Below, in pieces: positions 35,418-42,292 of a stretch of DNA of 42,292 bases. The notes beneath the pieces were generated by a model. It was given only the letters and a program-made list of their open reading frames with translations. It searched no databases and had not been told where the DNA came from. The position numbers were made by a program, and so were the translations under genes. Position 1 is the first letter of the stretch, and the number at the start of each line of letters is the position of its first letter. Origin of the DNA: Hydrogenophaga intermedia (lineage in GTDB: Bacteria; Pseudomonadota; Gammaproteobacteria; Burkholderiales; Burkholderiaceae_C); contig CAMDCY010000007.1 in assembly GCA_945890705.1 (NCBI GenBank), positions 1 to 42,292 of the forward strand. The letters run 5' to 3'.

Positions 35418-36715
35418 GCCGGCTTGGCGCGAGCTGATTTTTTGGGGGAGGTTCTCTTGGCGGGTCGTTGGCGCAAGGCTTCAATGTGCTCGCCCAATTC
35501 GATCACCGCCAAGGCGTAATAGCTGCTCCAGTTGTAGCGCGTGACGACATAAAAATTTTGCGTGCCAGCGATGTGGGTGGGCGGGGCGAGTCCGTTCTCC
35601 AGCATCACCAAGGCCAATGGCCCCGGGTGTTTCAAGGCGGCACCACTCACCATGCCGCCTTTGGATACGAAGGTGCCCACGTCGAAGGTGGGCACGATGT
35701 CGGGCGCCAGCAATTCGCCCAGGTCTTTGGGCGAAGCCATCACCTGAACCGGGTAGTGGGTGGGCATGCTCGGCGTCCAACCAAAGGCCACGAAGTAATT
35801 GGCCACCGATCCGATCACGTCCACGGGGTTGTTGAGGAGGTCGATGCGGCCATCGCGGTCAAAGTCCACCGCGTAACGGCGCCAGCTGCTGGGTATGAAC
35901 TGGGGCCAGCCCATGGCGCCGGCGTAGCTGCCGCGCAGGCTGCTGGGCTCGACCTGTTGTTCACGGCTGAGCAGCAGCAACTCCAACAACTCTTGTTGAA
36001 AAAACGCGGTGCGCACCGGCTCGCGCGGGTGCGCGGTGGGAAAGTCAAAGGCCAAGGTGGCCAAGGCATCGAGCACCCGGTGTTGTCCCAAGTGCCGGCC
36101 GTACAAGGTCTCCACCCCAATCACGCCCACGATCAAGGAAGCGGGGACGCCGTATTGTTTTTCAGCCCGGGCCAAGGTGTCGGCGTGTTGCTTCCAAAAG
36201 GCCAAACCCGCTTGTGTGCGCACCGGCTCGATGAAGCGTGCGCGGTAAGCGGTCCAATTTTTTTCTGTCCCAGCGGGCGCTGGTGTCACCGCTCGAACCA
36301 CGGCGGCTTGTCGTCGTGCCAAGGCGATTTGCTGGCGCACCCAGTCGCGCGGCAAATTCGTGCGAGCGGCCGCGGCGTCGGCCCAAGCCATGGCGTCCTC
36401 ACGTTGGCCGTAATCGGCGCTGGCGCCGCGCGGGGGCAGGGCGGTACCGATGGCGGTGACGTTGGTGTTGGTGTTAGAGGTGGGTGTGGGTGTGGGTGTG
36501 GGTGTGGGTGTGGGTGTGGATGTGGTCTTGGGGATAAGGTCGGGGGACGCTGCCTGCGCGGCGTCGTCGGCTGGCGTTCCGGACACTGCGGGTTGATGGG
36601 CGGGCGCACAGGCCGCCAGCGCCCCAGCCAGGCACAGCAGGCAAAACCAAGCCCCCAGCCGCGATGGGGCAAGGTCACGCTGTGCGTGCGCGGGGGTGGA
36701 GACCAAGGCGTTCAT
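35414..36715 (-). CDS. mltB: membrane-bound lytic murein transglycosylase B
   Basis: A 433-aa lipoprotein that cleaves peptidoglycan to 1,6-anhydromuropeptides. A signal peptide ends in LAGALAAC (Cys near residue 36), followed by a Thr-Pro repeat linker (residues about 65-80) and the SLT family 3 domain. The catalytic Glu is E202 in VGVIGVETLYGRHLG, followed by GAMGWPQFIPSSWRRYAVDFDRDGRIDL and ALVMLENG. The frame extends to ATG 36745; ATG 36715 gives a normal signal peptide. It overlaps the TIGR02450 gene downstream. A Thr-Pro linker encoded by a hexamer repeat is described separately. Confidence 0.93.
   Translation of the reverse strand: MNALVSTPAHAQRDLAPSRLGAWFCLLCLAGALAACAPAHQPAVSGTPADDAAQAASPDLIPKTTSTPTPTPTPTPTPTSNTNTNVTAIGTALPPRGASADYGQREDAMAWADAAAARTNLPRDWVRQQIALARRQAAVVRAVTPAPAGTEKNWTAYRARFIEPVRTQAGLAFWKQHADTLARAEKQYGVPASLIVGVIGVETLYGRHLGQHRVLDALATLAFDFPTAHPREPVRTAFFQQELLELLLLSREQQVEPSSLRGSYAGAMGWPQFIPSSWRRYAVDFDRDGRIDLLNNPVDVIGSVANYFVAFGWTPSMPTHYPVQVMASPKDLGELLAPDIVPTFDVGTFVSKGGMVSGAALKHPGPLALVMLENGLAPPTHIAGTQNFYVVTRYNWSSYYALAVIELGEHIEALRQRPAKRTSPKKSARAKPA
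36483..36524. repeat. hexanucleotide tandem repeat (GGTGTG)n within mltB
   Basis: Six perfect GGTGTG units and a seventh imperfect one encode the Thr-Pro linker of MltB on the minus strand. The unit length is a multiple of three, so slippage would change linker length without a frameshift. Confidence 0.85.
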
Positions 36716-36810
36716 GTCTGGGTTTGAGTGTAGCGAATGGCCCATCAGACTGCGAAGCGCTTTGTAGGGTACGCATGTTAAGCTGGTTTGAAACCTTATC
36801 CCGCTGACGC

Positions 36811-37764
36811 ATGAGCCACGCCACTGCTTACTTTTCGCACCCGCTTTGTTGGCAACACGACATGGGCCCCGGTCACCCCGAGAGCGCCCAACGCTTGGCC
36901 GCCATCGAGGACCGTCTGCTCATCAGCGGCCTTGAGCTGGCCTTGGAGCGCCGCGATGCCACACCCGCTTCGATCGCCGATTTGGAGTTGGCCCACGGCC
37001 GTTTGCACTTGGCGGCTTTGCGCGGCCTGACCGACACCTTGCGTGAAGACATCCAAGCCGGTGGTCCGTCCTTGGCGCAGATCGACGCCGACACGGCGAT
37101 CAATGTGCACACCTGGGACGCGGCTCTCGTGGCCGCAGGTGCGGCCATCGACGCCACCGACGCGGTGATGGCCGGTGAAGTGGCCAACGCCTTTTGTGCG
37201 GTGCGGCCACCCGGGCACCACGCCATGCGCAACAAAGCCATGGGTTTTTGTTTCGTCAACAACGTGGCGGTGGCGGCCAAGTACGCGCTGCAGCGCCACG
37301 GCTTGTCGCGCGTGGCCATCATCGACTTCGATGTGCACCATGGCAACGGCACCGAAGACATCGTGGTGGGTGACGAACGCATTTTGATGTGCAGCTTCTA
37401 CCAGCACCCCTTTTATCCCGATGGCGAGCACGCGCAAGCGCCCAATCTGGTGAACCTGCCGGTGCTGGCTTACACCAAAGGCTCGGCCATCCGCGAATTG
37501 GTCGATTCGGTGTGGATGCCTCGCCTGCAGGCGCACCGGCCCGAAATGATCTTCATCAGCGCGGGCTTTGACGGCCACCGCGAAGACGACATGGGCCAGC
37601 TGGGTTTGGTCGAAGACGACTACGCTTGGATGACCCGGCGCATCAAAGCCGTGGCCGACGAGCACGCCCAGGGCCGCATCGTCAGTTGCTTGGAAGGCGG
37701 CTACAACCTCAGCGCTTTGGCGCGCAGCGTGGAAGCGCATCTGCGGGTTTTGGCCGACGTTTGA
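36811..37764 (+). CDS. histone deacetylase family protein (class II-like amidohydrolase)
   Basis: A 317-aa zinc-dependent amidohydrolase of the HDAC/AcuC/APAH fold. Motifs in order: HPLCWQHDMGPGHPE near residue 10, CAVRPPGHHAMRNKAMGFCFVNNVAVAA (catalytic His pair) near 130, IIDFDVHHGNGTED (metal-binding Asp and His) near 170, and FISAGFDGHREDD near 250, with CLEGGYN at the end. Bacterial members deacetylate acetylated polyamines or proteins; the substrate is not known. It is divergent from mltB and 182 bp from etfB. The intervening DNA holds a weak hairpin CGTGCT/AGCACG and no gene. Confidence 0.92.
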   Translation: MSHATAYFSHPLCWQHDMGPGHPESAQRLAAIEDRLLISGLELALERRDATPASIADLELAHGRLHLAALRGLTDTLREDIQAGGPSLAQIDADTAINVHTWDAALVAAGAAIDATDAVMAGEVANAFCAVRPPGHHAMRNKAMGFCFVNNVAVAAKYALQRHGLSRVAIIDFDVHHGNGTEDIVVGDERILMCSFYQHPFYPDGEHAQAPNLVNLPVLAYTKGSAIRELVDSVWMPRLQAHRPEMIFISAGFDGHREDDMGQLGLVEDDYAWMTRRIKAVADEHAQGRIVSCLEGGYNLSALARSVEAHLRVLADV

Positions 37765-37946
37765 GCTCGTTCATTCATCCAAACGTGCTATAAACTCATA
37801 AAAAAGCACGGTCATTCTTTTTTATGGTTTTCCCATATAGGCCAGTCAAAGCCGTTTAAAAGACAACTTTGCTCGGGGACGGGCTCTAAACTTGCCCGTG
37901 AAATGTCATAACCATTGCTTAACCAACCCAGCAGGAGTCAGTCTCT

Positions 37947-38696
37947 ATGAAGGTCATCGTCCCCGTCAAACGTGTGGTGGATTACAACGTCAAGGTCCGC
38001 GTCAAAAGCGACCAAAGCGGTGTGGACATCGCCAACGTCAAGATGAGCATGAACCCGTTCGATGAAATCGCGGTCGAGGAAGCGGTTCGCCTGAAAGAAA
38101 AAGGTGTGGTCACCGAAATCATCGCCGTCTCGTGCGGTGTGGCGCAGTGCCAAGAAACCTTGCGTACCGCCATGGCCATTGGCGCGGACCGCGCCATCTT
38201 GGTCGAAACCGACGCCGAACTCCAACCCTTGGCCGTGGCCAAGTTGCTCAAAGCCCTCATGGACAAAGAGCAACCCCAATTGGTGATTTTGGGCAAACAG
38301 GCCATCGACGACGACGCCAACCAAACCGGTCAAATGTTGGCCGCCTTGGCCCAGCGCCCCCAAGCTACCTTCGCCAGCAAGGTCGAATTGGCCGATGGTC
38401 ACGCCACCGTGACGCGCGAGGTTGACGGCGGCTCACAAACCGTTCGCTTGCAATTGCCCGCCATCGTCACCACCGACCTGCGCTTGAACGAGCCGCGCTA
38501 CGTGACCTTGCCCAACATCATGAAGGCCAAGAAAAAGCCGCTCGATACCGTCACGCCCGAGTCCTTGGGTGTGGACGTCGCGCCCCGACTCACCACCGTG
38601 AAGGTGACCGAGCCGCCACAGCGCGGCGCTGGCATCAAAGTGGCCGACGTGGCCAGCCTGGTGGATAAATTGAAAAACGTTGCAAAGGTGATCTGA
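37947..38696 (+). CDS. etfB: electron transfer flavoprotein beta subunit
   Basis: A 249-aa subunit binding AMP in the ETF heterodimer, which carries electrons from acyl-CoA dehydrogenases to ETF-ubiquinone oxidoreductase. The start [20 protein letters not shown], the [18 protein letters not shown] block, and [36 protein letters not shown] are characteristic. The ETF-beta signature [20 protein letters not shown] appears as [22 protein letters not shown] near residue 170. GGAG at 37933-37936 precedes the ATG at a long spacing. It is followed by etfA 2 bp downstream. Confidence 0.96.
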   Translation: MKVIVPVKRVVDYNVKVRVKSDQSGVDIANVKMSMNPFDEIAVEEAVRLKEKGVVTEIIAVSCGVAQCQETLRTAMAIGADRAILVETDAELQPLAVAKLLKALMDKEQPQLVILGKQAIDDDANQTGQMLAALAQRPQATFASKVELADGHATVTREVDGGSQTVRLQLPAIVTTDLRLNEPRYVTLPNIMKAKKKPLDTVTPESLGVDVAPRLTTVKVTEPPQRGAGIKVADVASLVDKLKNVAKVI

Positions 38697-38698
38697 TC

Positions 38699-39631
38699 AT
38701 GACCGTACTTGTTATTGCCGAACACGACCACGCGAGTCTCAAGCCCGCCACGCTCAACACCGTCAGCGCCGCCTTGAAGTGTGGGGGTGATGTGCACGTG
38801 CTGGTGGCCGGCCACAACGCCGCCGCCGCTGCTGCCGCTGCCGCCCAAGTCGCGGGTGTGGCCCAAGTGCTGCACGCCGATGGCCCCGCCTTGGCCCACG
38901 GTTTGGCCGAAAACATCACCGCCCAAGTGCTGTCGGTGGCCGCGGCTTACAGCCACATCCTGTTTGCCTCCACCCCCGAGGGCAAAAACGCCGCGCCCCG
39001 CGTGGCCGCGCTTTTGGACGTGGCGCAAATCTCCGACGTCACCCAGGTGGTGAGCGCCAACACGTTTGAGCGCCCCATTTACGCTGGCAACGCCATGGCC
39101 ACCGTGCAAAGCCGCGACGCCCAATGCGTCATCACCGTGCGCACCACCGGTTTTGACCCCGCACCCGCCACCGGCGGCACGGCCGCGGTCAGCTCGGTCA
39201 ATGCGGTGGCCGACAGTGGCTTGAGCACCTTCGTGGGCAGCGAAATCGCCAAGAACGACCGCCCCGAATTGACCTCGGCCAAGATCATCGTCTCGGGTGG
39301 CCGAGCCTTGGGCAGTGCCGACAAGTTCACCGAGATCATGACCCCCTTGGCCGACAAACTCGGTGCCGCGATGGGCGCCAGCCGGGCCGCCGTGGATGCG
39401 GGTTACGCGCCCAACGACTGGCAAGTGGGCCAGACTGGCAAGATCGTGGCGCCTCAGTTGTACATGGCCTGCGGCATCAGCGGCGCGATCCAACACTTGG
39501 CCGGCATGAAGGACAGCAAGGTCATTGTGGCGATCAACAAAGACCCCGAAGCACCGATCTTCAGCGTGGCCGACTTTGGCTTGGAGGCTGACCTGTTTGA
39601 AGCTGTGCCGGCCCTGACACAAGCCCTCTGA
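38699..39631 (+). CDS. etfA: electron transfer flavoprotein alpha subunit
   Basis: A 310-aa FAD-binding subunit of ETF. The N-terminal half starts [25 protein letters not shown]; the C-terminal FAD domain carries [65 protein letters not shown] and [21 protein letters not shown], all of the family. The alpha and beta genes are in tandem with a 2-bp gap. The following acyl-CoA dehydrogenase is the likely partner. Confidence 0.97.
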   Translation: MTVLVIAEHDHASLKPATLNTVSAALKCGGDVHVLVAGHNAAAAAAAAAQVAGVAQVLHADGPALAHGLAENITAQVLSVAAAYSHILFASTPEGKNAAPRVAALLDVAQISDVTQVVSANTFERPIYAGNAMATVQSRDAQCVITVRTTGFDPAPATGGTAAVSSVNAVADSGLSTFVGSEIAKNDRPELTSAKIIVSGGRALGSADKFTEIMTPLADKLGAAMGASRAAVDAGYAPNDWQVGQTGKIVAPQLYMACGISGAIQHLAGMKDSKVIVAINKDPEAPIFSVADFGLEADLFEAVPALTQAL

Positions 39632-39658
39632 TCCCCTCCCGCCGCTCGGAGACCCTGT

Positions 39659-41449
39659 ATGAGCTACACCGCCCCGATCAAAGACATGCTCTTCAACATG
39701 GAGCACATCGCTGGCTTGGAGCAACTCACCCAATGGCCCGTGTGGTCTGAGGCGGGGCTCGACACGGCACAAGCCGTGCTCGAGCAGTGCGCCAAGCTCA
39801 ACGAGTCGGTGATGGCCCCTTTGAATTGGGAAGGGGATAAAAACCCGTCCTTTTTCAAAGACGGCCAGGTGAATACCACGCCAGGCTTCAAGGACGCATA
39901 CCGCCAGTACACCGAAGGTGGCTGGCAGGGTTTGCAACACCCCGAGGCGTTTGGCGGTCAAGGCCTGCCCAAGACCATCGGCTCGGCTTGCATCGAAATG
40001 ATCAACTCGGCCAACATGAGCTTCGCCCTGTGCCCGCTGCTCACCGACGGCGCGATTGAAGCGCTGTTGACCGCGGCCAGCGACGAGCTCAAAACCACTT
40101 ACCTGGAAAAGCTGGTCAGCGGCGAGTGGACTGGCACCATGAACCTGACCGAGCCGCAAGCCGGCTCGGATTTGGCGGCGGTGCGAACCCGGGCTGAACC
40201 TCAGGCCGACGGCACCCACAAAATTTTCGGCACCAAGATCTACATCACCTACGGTGAGCACGACATGGCCGACAACATCGTGCATCTGGTGTTGGCCCGC
40301 TTGGTGGGTGCGCCCGAAGGCGTCAAAGGCATCAGCTTGTTCTTGGTGCCTAAGTTCTTGGTCAATGCCGATGGTTCGCTGGGCGCGCGCAACGACGTGC
40401 ACTGTGTGAGCATCGAACACAAGATGGGCATCAAGGCCAGCCCGACCGCTGTGCTGCAGTACGGCGACCACGGCGGAGCGACTGCCTACCTGGTGGGTCA
40501 AGAAAACCGCGGCCTCGAGTACATGTTCATCATGATGAACGCCGCGCGTTACGCCGTGGGGGTGCAGGGCATCGCAATTTCTGAGCGCGCCTACCAAAAA
40601 GCCGTGCGCTACGCCTGGGACCGTGTGCAAAGCCGCCCGGTCGACGGTAGCCTGCCCGCGGCCGGCCCCATCATCCACCACCCCGACGTCAAGCGCATGC
40701 TCATGACCATGCGCGCGGCCACTGAGGGTTGCCGCGCCATGGCGTCGGTGGCCGCGGTCGCGTTTGATGCGGCTCACCACCACCCCGATGCCGACGCGCG
40801 TGAACAAAACCAAGCCTTCTACGAATTCTTGGTGCCGCTGGTCAAGGGCTACAGCACCGAGATGAGTTTGGAAGTCACCAGCTTGGGTGTGCAGGTGCAC
40901 GGCGGCATGGGTTTCATTGAAGAGACCGGTGCGGCGCAGTACTACCGCGACGCCAAGATCCTGACCATTTACGAAGGCACCACCGCCATCCAGGCCAACG
41001 ACCTGGTGGGCCGCAAAACCGCACGCGACGGCGGTGCCACCGCCAAAGCCATCGCGGCTCAAGTGGCCCAAACCGAAGCGTCGTTGTTGGCCTCTTCGAA
41101 TGCCGATGCTCAAGCCATTGGCCGTCGCCTGAAGGCCGCCCGAGAAGCATTTTTGGAAACCGTGGACTTCATCGCCAGCCACGCGCGCAGCCAGCCCAAC
41201 GCGGCGTTCGCGGGCAGCGTGCCTTACCTGATGTTGGCCGGTAACCTGATGGCCGGCTGGCAATTGGGCCGCTCGGCCTTGGTGGCGCTCACGCCCGAAG
41301 CCCAAGCGCAAGACGCCGCCTTCATGGCCGCCAAACTCAACACGGCCCGGTTTTACGCCGACCACCTCCTGAGCCGCGCACCGGGTGTGCGCGACGCTAT
41401 CGTTCATGGGTCTGAGGCGATCAACGCCATGGCCTTGGACGCTTTTTAA
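39659..41449 (+). CDS. acyl-CoA dehydrogenase, long DmdC-like form
   Basis: A 596-aa FAD enzyme of the long acyl-CoA dehydrogenase group that includes DmdC (3-methylmercaptopropionyl-CoA dehydrogenase). Recognisable blocks are [20 protein letters not shown] (FAD-binding), [36 protein letters not shown], and [42 protein letters not shown] containing the catalytic Glu (in YEGTTAIQ) near residue 445. An extra C-terminal domain runs to the end. The substrate cannot be fixed: this subfamily also oxidises fatty acyl-CoAs. It sits 27 bp after etfA and feeds electrons to ETF. Confidence 0.93.
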   Translation: MSYTAPIKDMLFNMEHIAGLEQLTQWPVWSEAGLDTAQAVLEQCAKLNESVMAPLNWEGDKNPSFFKDGQVNTTPGFKDAYRQYTEGGWQGLQHPEAFGGQGLPKTIGSACIEMINSANMSFALCPLLTDGAIEALLTAASDELKTTYLEKLVSGEWTGTMNLTEPQAGSDLAAVRTRAEPQADGTHKIFGTKIYITYGEHDMADNIVHLVLARLVGAPEGVKGISLFLVPKFLVNADGSLGARNDVHCVSIEHKMGIKASPTAVLQYGDHGGATAYLVGQENRGLEYMFIMMNAARYAVGVQGIAISERAYQKAVRYAWDRVQSRPVDGSLPAAGPIIHHPDVKRMLMTMRAATEGCRAMASVAAVAFDAAHHHPDADAREQNQAFYEFLVPLVKGYSTEMSLEVTSLGVQVHGGMGFIEETGAAQYYRDAKILTIYEGTTAIQANDLVGRKTARDGGATAKAIAAQVAQTEASLLASSNADAQAIGRRLKAAREAFLETVDFIASHARSQPNAAFAGSVPYLMLAGNLMAGWQLGRSALVALTPEAQAQDAAFMAAKLNTARFYADHLLSRAPGVRDAIVHGSEAINAMALDAF

Positions 41450-41465
41450 TCCGCTTGGACACCCC

Positions 41466-42292
41466 ATGACCCGTGTGTTGCCGCCCGTTTTGCAGCGAGT
41501 GCCGTTTCCGGTGATCGCTTCGCCCATGTTCATCATCAGCAACCCGAAGATGGTGATCGCGCAGTGTGTGGCTGGTGTGGTGGGCTCCATGCCTGCGCTC
41601 AACGCGCGACCCGCTTCGCAGCTCGACGATTGGTTGGCCGAGATCACCGAAGGTTTGGCCGCACACGACCGTGCTCACCCCGATCGCCCGGCCGCGCCTT
41701 TTGCCATCAACCAAATCGTGCACAAGAGCAACGACCGCTTGGAGCAGGACATGGCGGTGTGCGCCAAGTACCGCGTGCCGCTGGTCATCACCAGCTTGGG
41801 CGCTCGCGAAGACGTCAACCAAGCGGTGCACAGCTGGGGCGGTATCGTCATGCACGATGTGATCAACAACGTCTTTGCTCACAAGGCGATTGAAAAAGGT
41901 GCTGACGGCCTGATTCCCGTGGCGGCCGGTGCCGGCGGCCACGCCAGCGTGAAAAGCCCCTTTGCCATGGTGCAAGAAATCCGCGAGTGGTTCGATGGCC
42001 CCTTGGCCCTGTCGGGCTCGATCGCCTCGGGCGGCTCGATCTTGGCGGCACAGGCCATGGGCGCTGACTTTGCTTACATCGGCTCGGCCTTCATCGCCAC
42101 GCACGAAGCGCGCGCCAGCGACGAGTACAAAGCCATGGTCACGCATAGCAACTCCGACGACATCGTCTACAGCAACTTCTACACCGGCGTGCACGGCAAC
42201 TACCTCAAGGGCAGCATCAAGAACGCCGGCATGGACCCCGACGCCTTGCCCAACGGCGACCCCACGCAAATGAACTTCGCCAGCGGCGAGGG
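41466..42292 (+). CDS. nitronate monooxygenase family protein, 3' end outside the window
   Basis: At least 275 residues of an FMN-dependent TIM-barrel oxidase (2-nitropropane dioxygenase/FabK-like). Visible blocks are PVIASPMFIISNPKMVIAQCVAGVVGSMPALNARP, GADGLIPVAAGAGGHAS (phosphate loop), PLALSGSIASGGSILAAQAMGADFAYIGSAFIATHEA and the start of a region ending MNFASGEG at the window edge. The family oxidises alkyl nitronates or, in FabK-like members, reduces enoyl-ACP. It follows the acyl-CoA dehydrogenase by 16 bp in the etf cluster, suggesting a link to acyl-CoA metabolism, as an inference only. Confidence 0.9.
   Translation, partial: MTRVLPPVLQRVPFPVIASPMFIISNPKMVIAQCVAGVVGSMPALNARPASQLDDWLAEITEGLAAHDRAHPDRPAAPFAINQIVHKSNDRLEQDMAVCAKYRVPLVITSLGAREDVNQAVHSWGGIVMHDVINNVFAHKAIEKGADGLIPVAAGAGGHASVKSPFAMVQEIREWFDGPLALSGSIASGGSILAAQAMGADFAYIGSAFIATHEARASDEYKAMVTHSNSDDIVYSNFYTGVHGNYLKGSIKNAGMDPDALPNGDPTQMNFASGE

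Noticed and set aside
37795-37835. possible intrinsic terminator after the histone deacetylase-like gene
   Set aside because: The CGTGCT/AGCACG stem is only 6 bp with a 16-nt loop and its T run is displaced; too weak to claim.
1-42292. tRNA, rRNA, riboswitch or CRISPR features
   Set aside because: No sequence with the required conserved arms, repeats or cores was recognised by eye; a covariance-model scan would be decisive.

Overview
The window looks like chromosomal DNA of a betaproteobacterium, order Burkholderiales, most likely a Comamonadaceae relative (for example the Limnohabitans/Rhodoferax/Polaromonas group). The reasons are high GC with heavy use of TTG for leucine, an ispA-dxs junction, a TakP-type TRAP transporter, a parE-parC pair with ATGA coupling, a comEC gene, and tight ATGA-overlapped operons. 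The genus is an inference from style and gene content, not from a search. No rRNA, tRNA, CRISPR array or intact mobile element was seen.

Layout. 1-1948: end of ispA and dxs (isoprenoid precursors). 2087-6133: a TRAP transporter for monocarboxylate-type substrates (binding protein, terminator, small and large permease), with dut coupled to the end of the large permease. 6137-8323: SlyD-like prolyl isomerase divergent from the ribosomal oxygenase RoxA, then a gene-poor stretch that may encode a small RNA or peptide, and a tiny Ala/Pro-rich lipoprotein. 8343-12253 (minus): an overlapping operon MFS transporter - 41-aa peptide - methyltransferase - dapA - bamC. 12377-16731: parE-parC (topoisomerase IV). 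16839-18802: SbtA-type bicarbonate permease divergent from a CbbR-like LysR regulator.

18807-29068 is the most interesting conserved block. Two paralogous sets of circularly permuted ATP-grasp, alpha-E and transglutaminase genes face away from each other around comEC. The minus-strand set has ATP-grasp and alpha-E fused in one 867-aa protein, followed by a transglutaminase and a coupled RidA protein. The plus-strand set lies downstream of comEC with the three functions as separate genes, followed by a DUF1883 protein. These families were predicted from comparative genomics to form a peptide-synthesis or peptide-ligation system; the chemistry is not established by anything here.

29073-35417 is an accessory region of lower GC. 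It holds a GMC oxidoreductase/cupin pair, the last codons of an IS30-type transposase, a large choice-of-anchor I lipoprotein, and an isolated flagellin-like gene. That gene has a good sigma-54 promoter, a beta-rich inserted domain, and one in-frame ochre stop at codon 55. It sits between an intact TIGR02450 Trp-rich protein gene and a second fragment of the same family, with a 38-bp perfect direct repeat at the two ends, so it looks like an insertion by recombination.

35414-42292 returns to core-type DNA: MltB, a class II histone deacetylase-like amidohydrolase, and an etfB-etfA-acyl-CoA dehydrogenase-nitronate monooxygenase cluster in which the flavoprotein pair would take electrons from the dehydrogenase. 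The last gene runs off the window.
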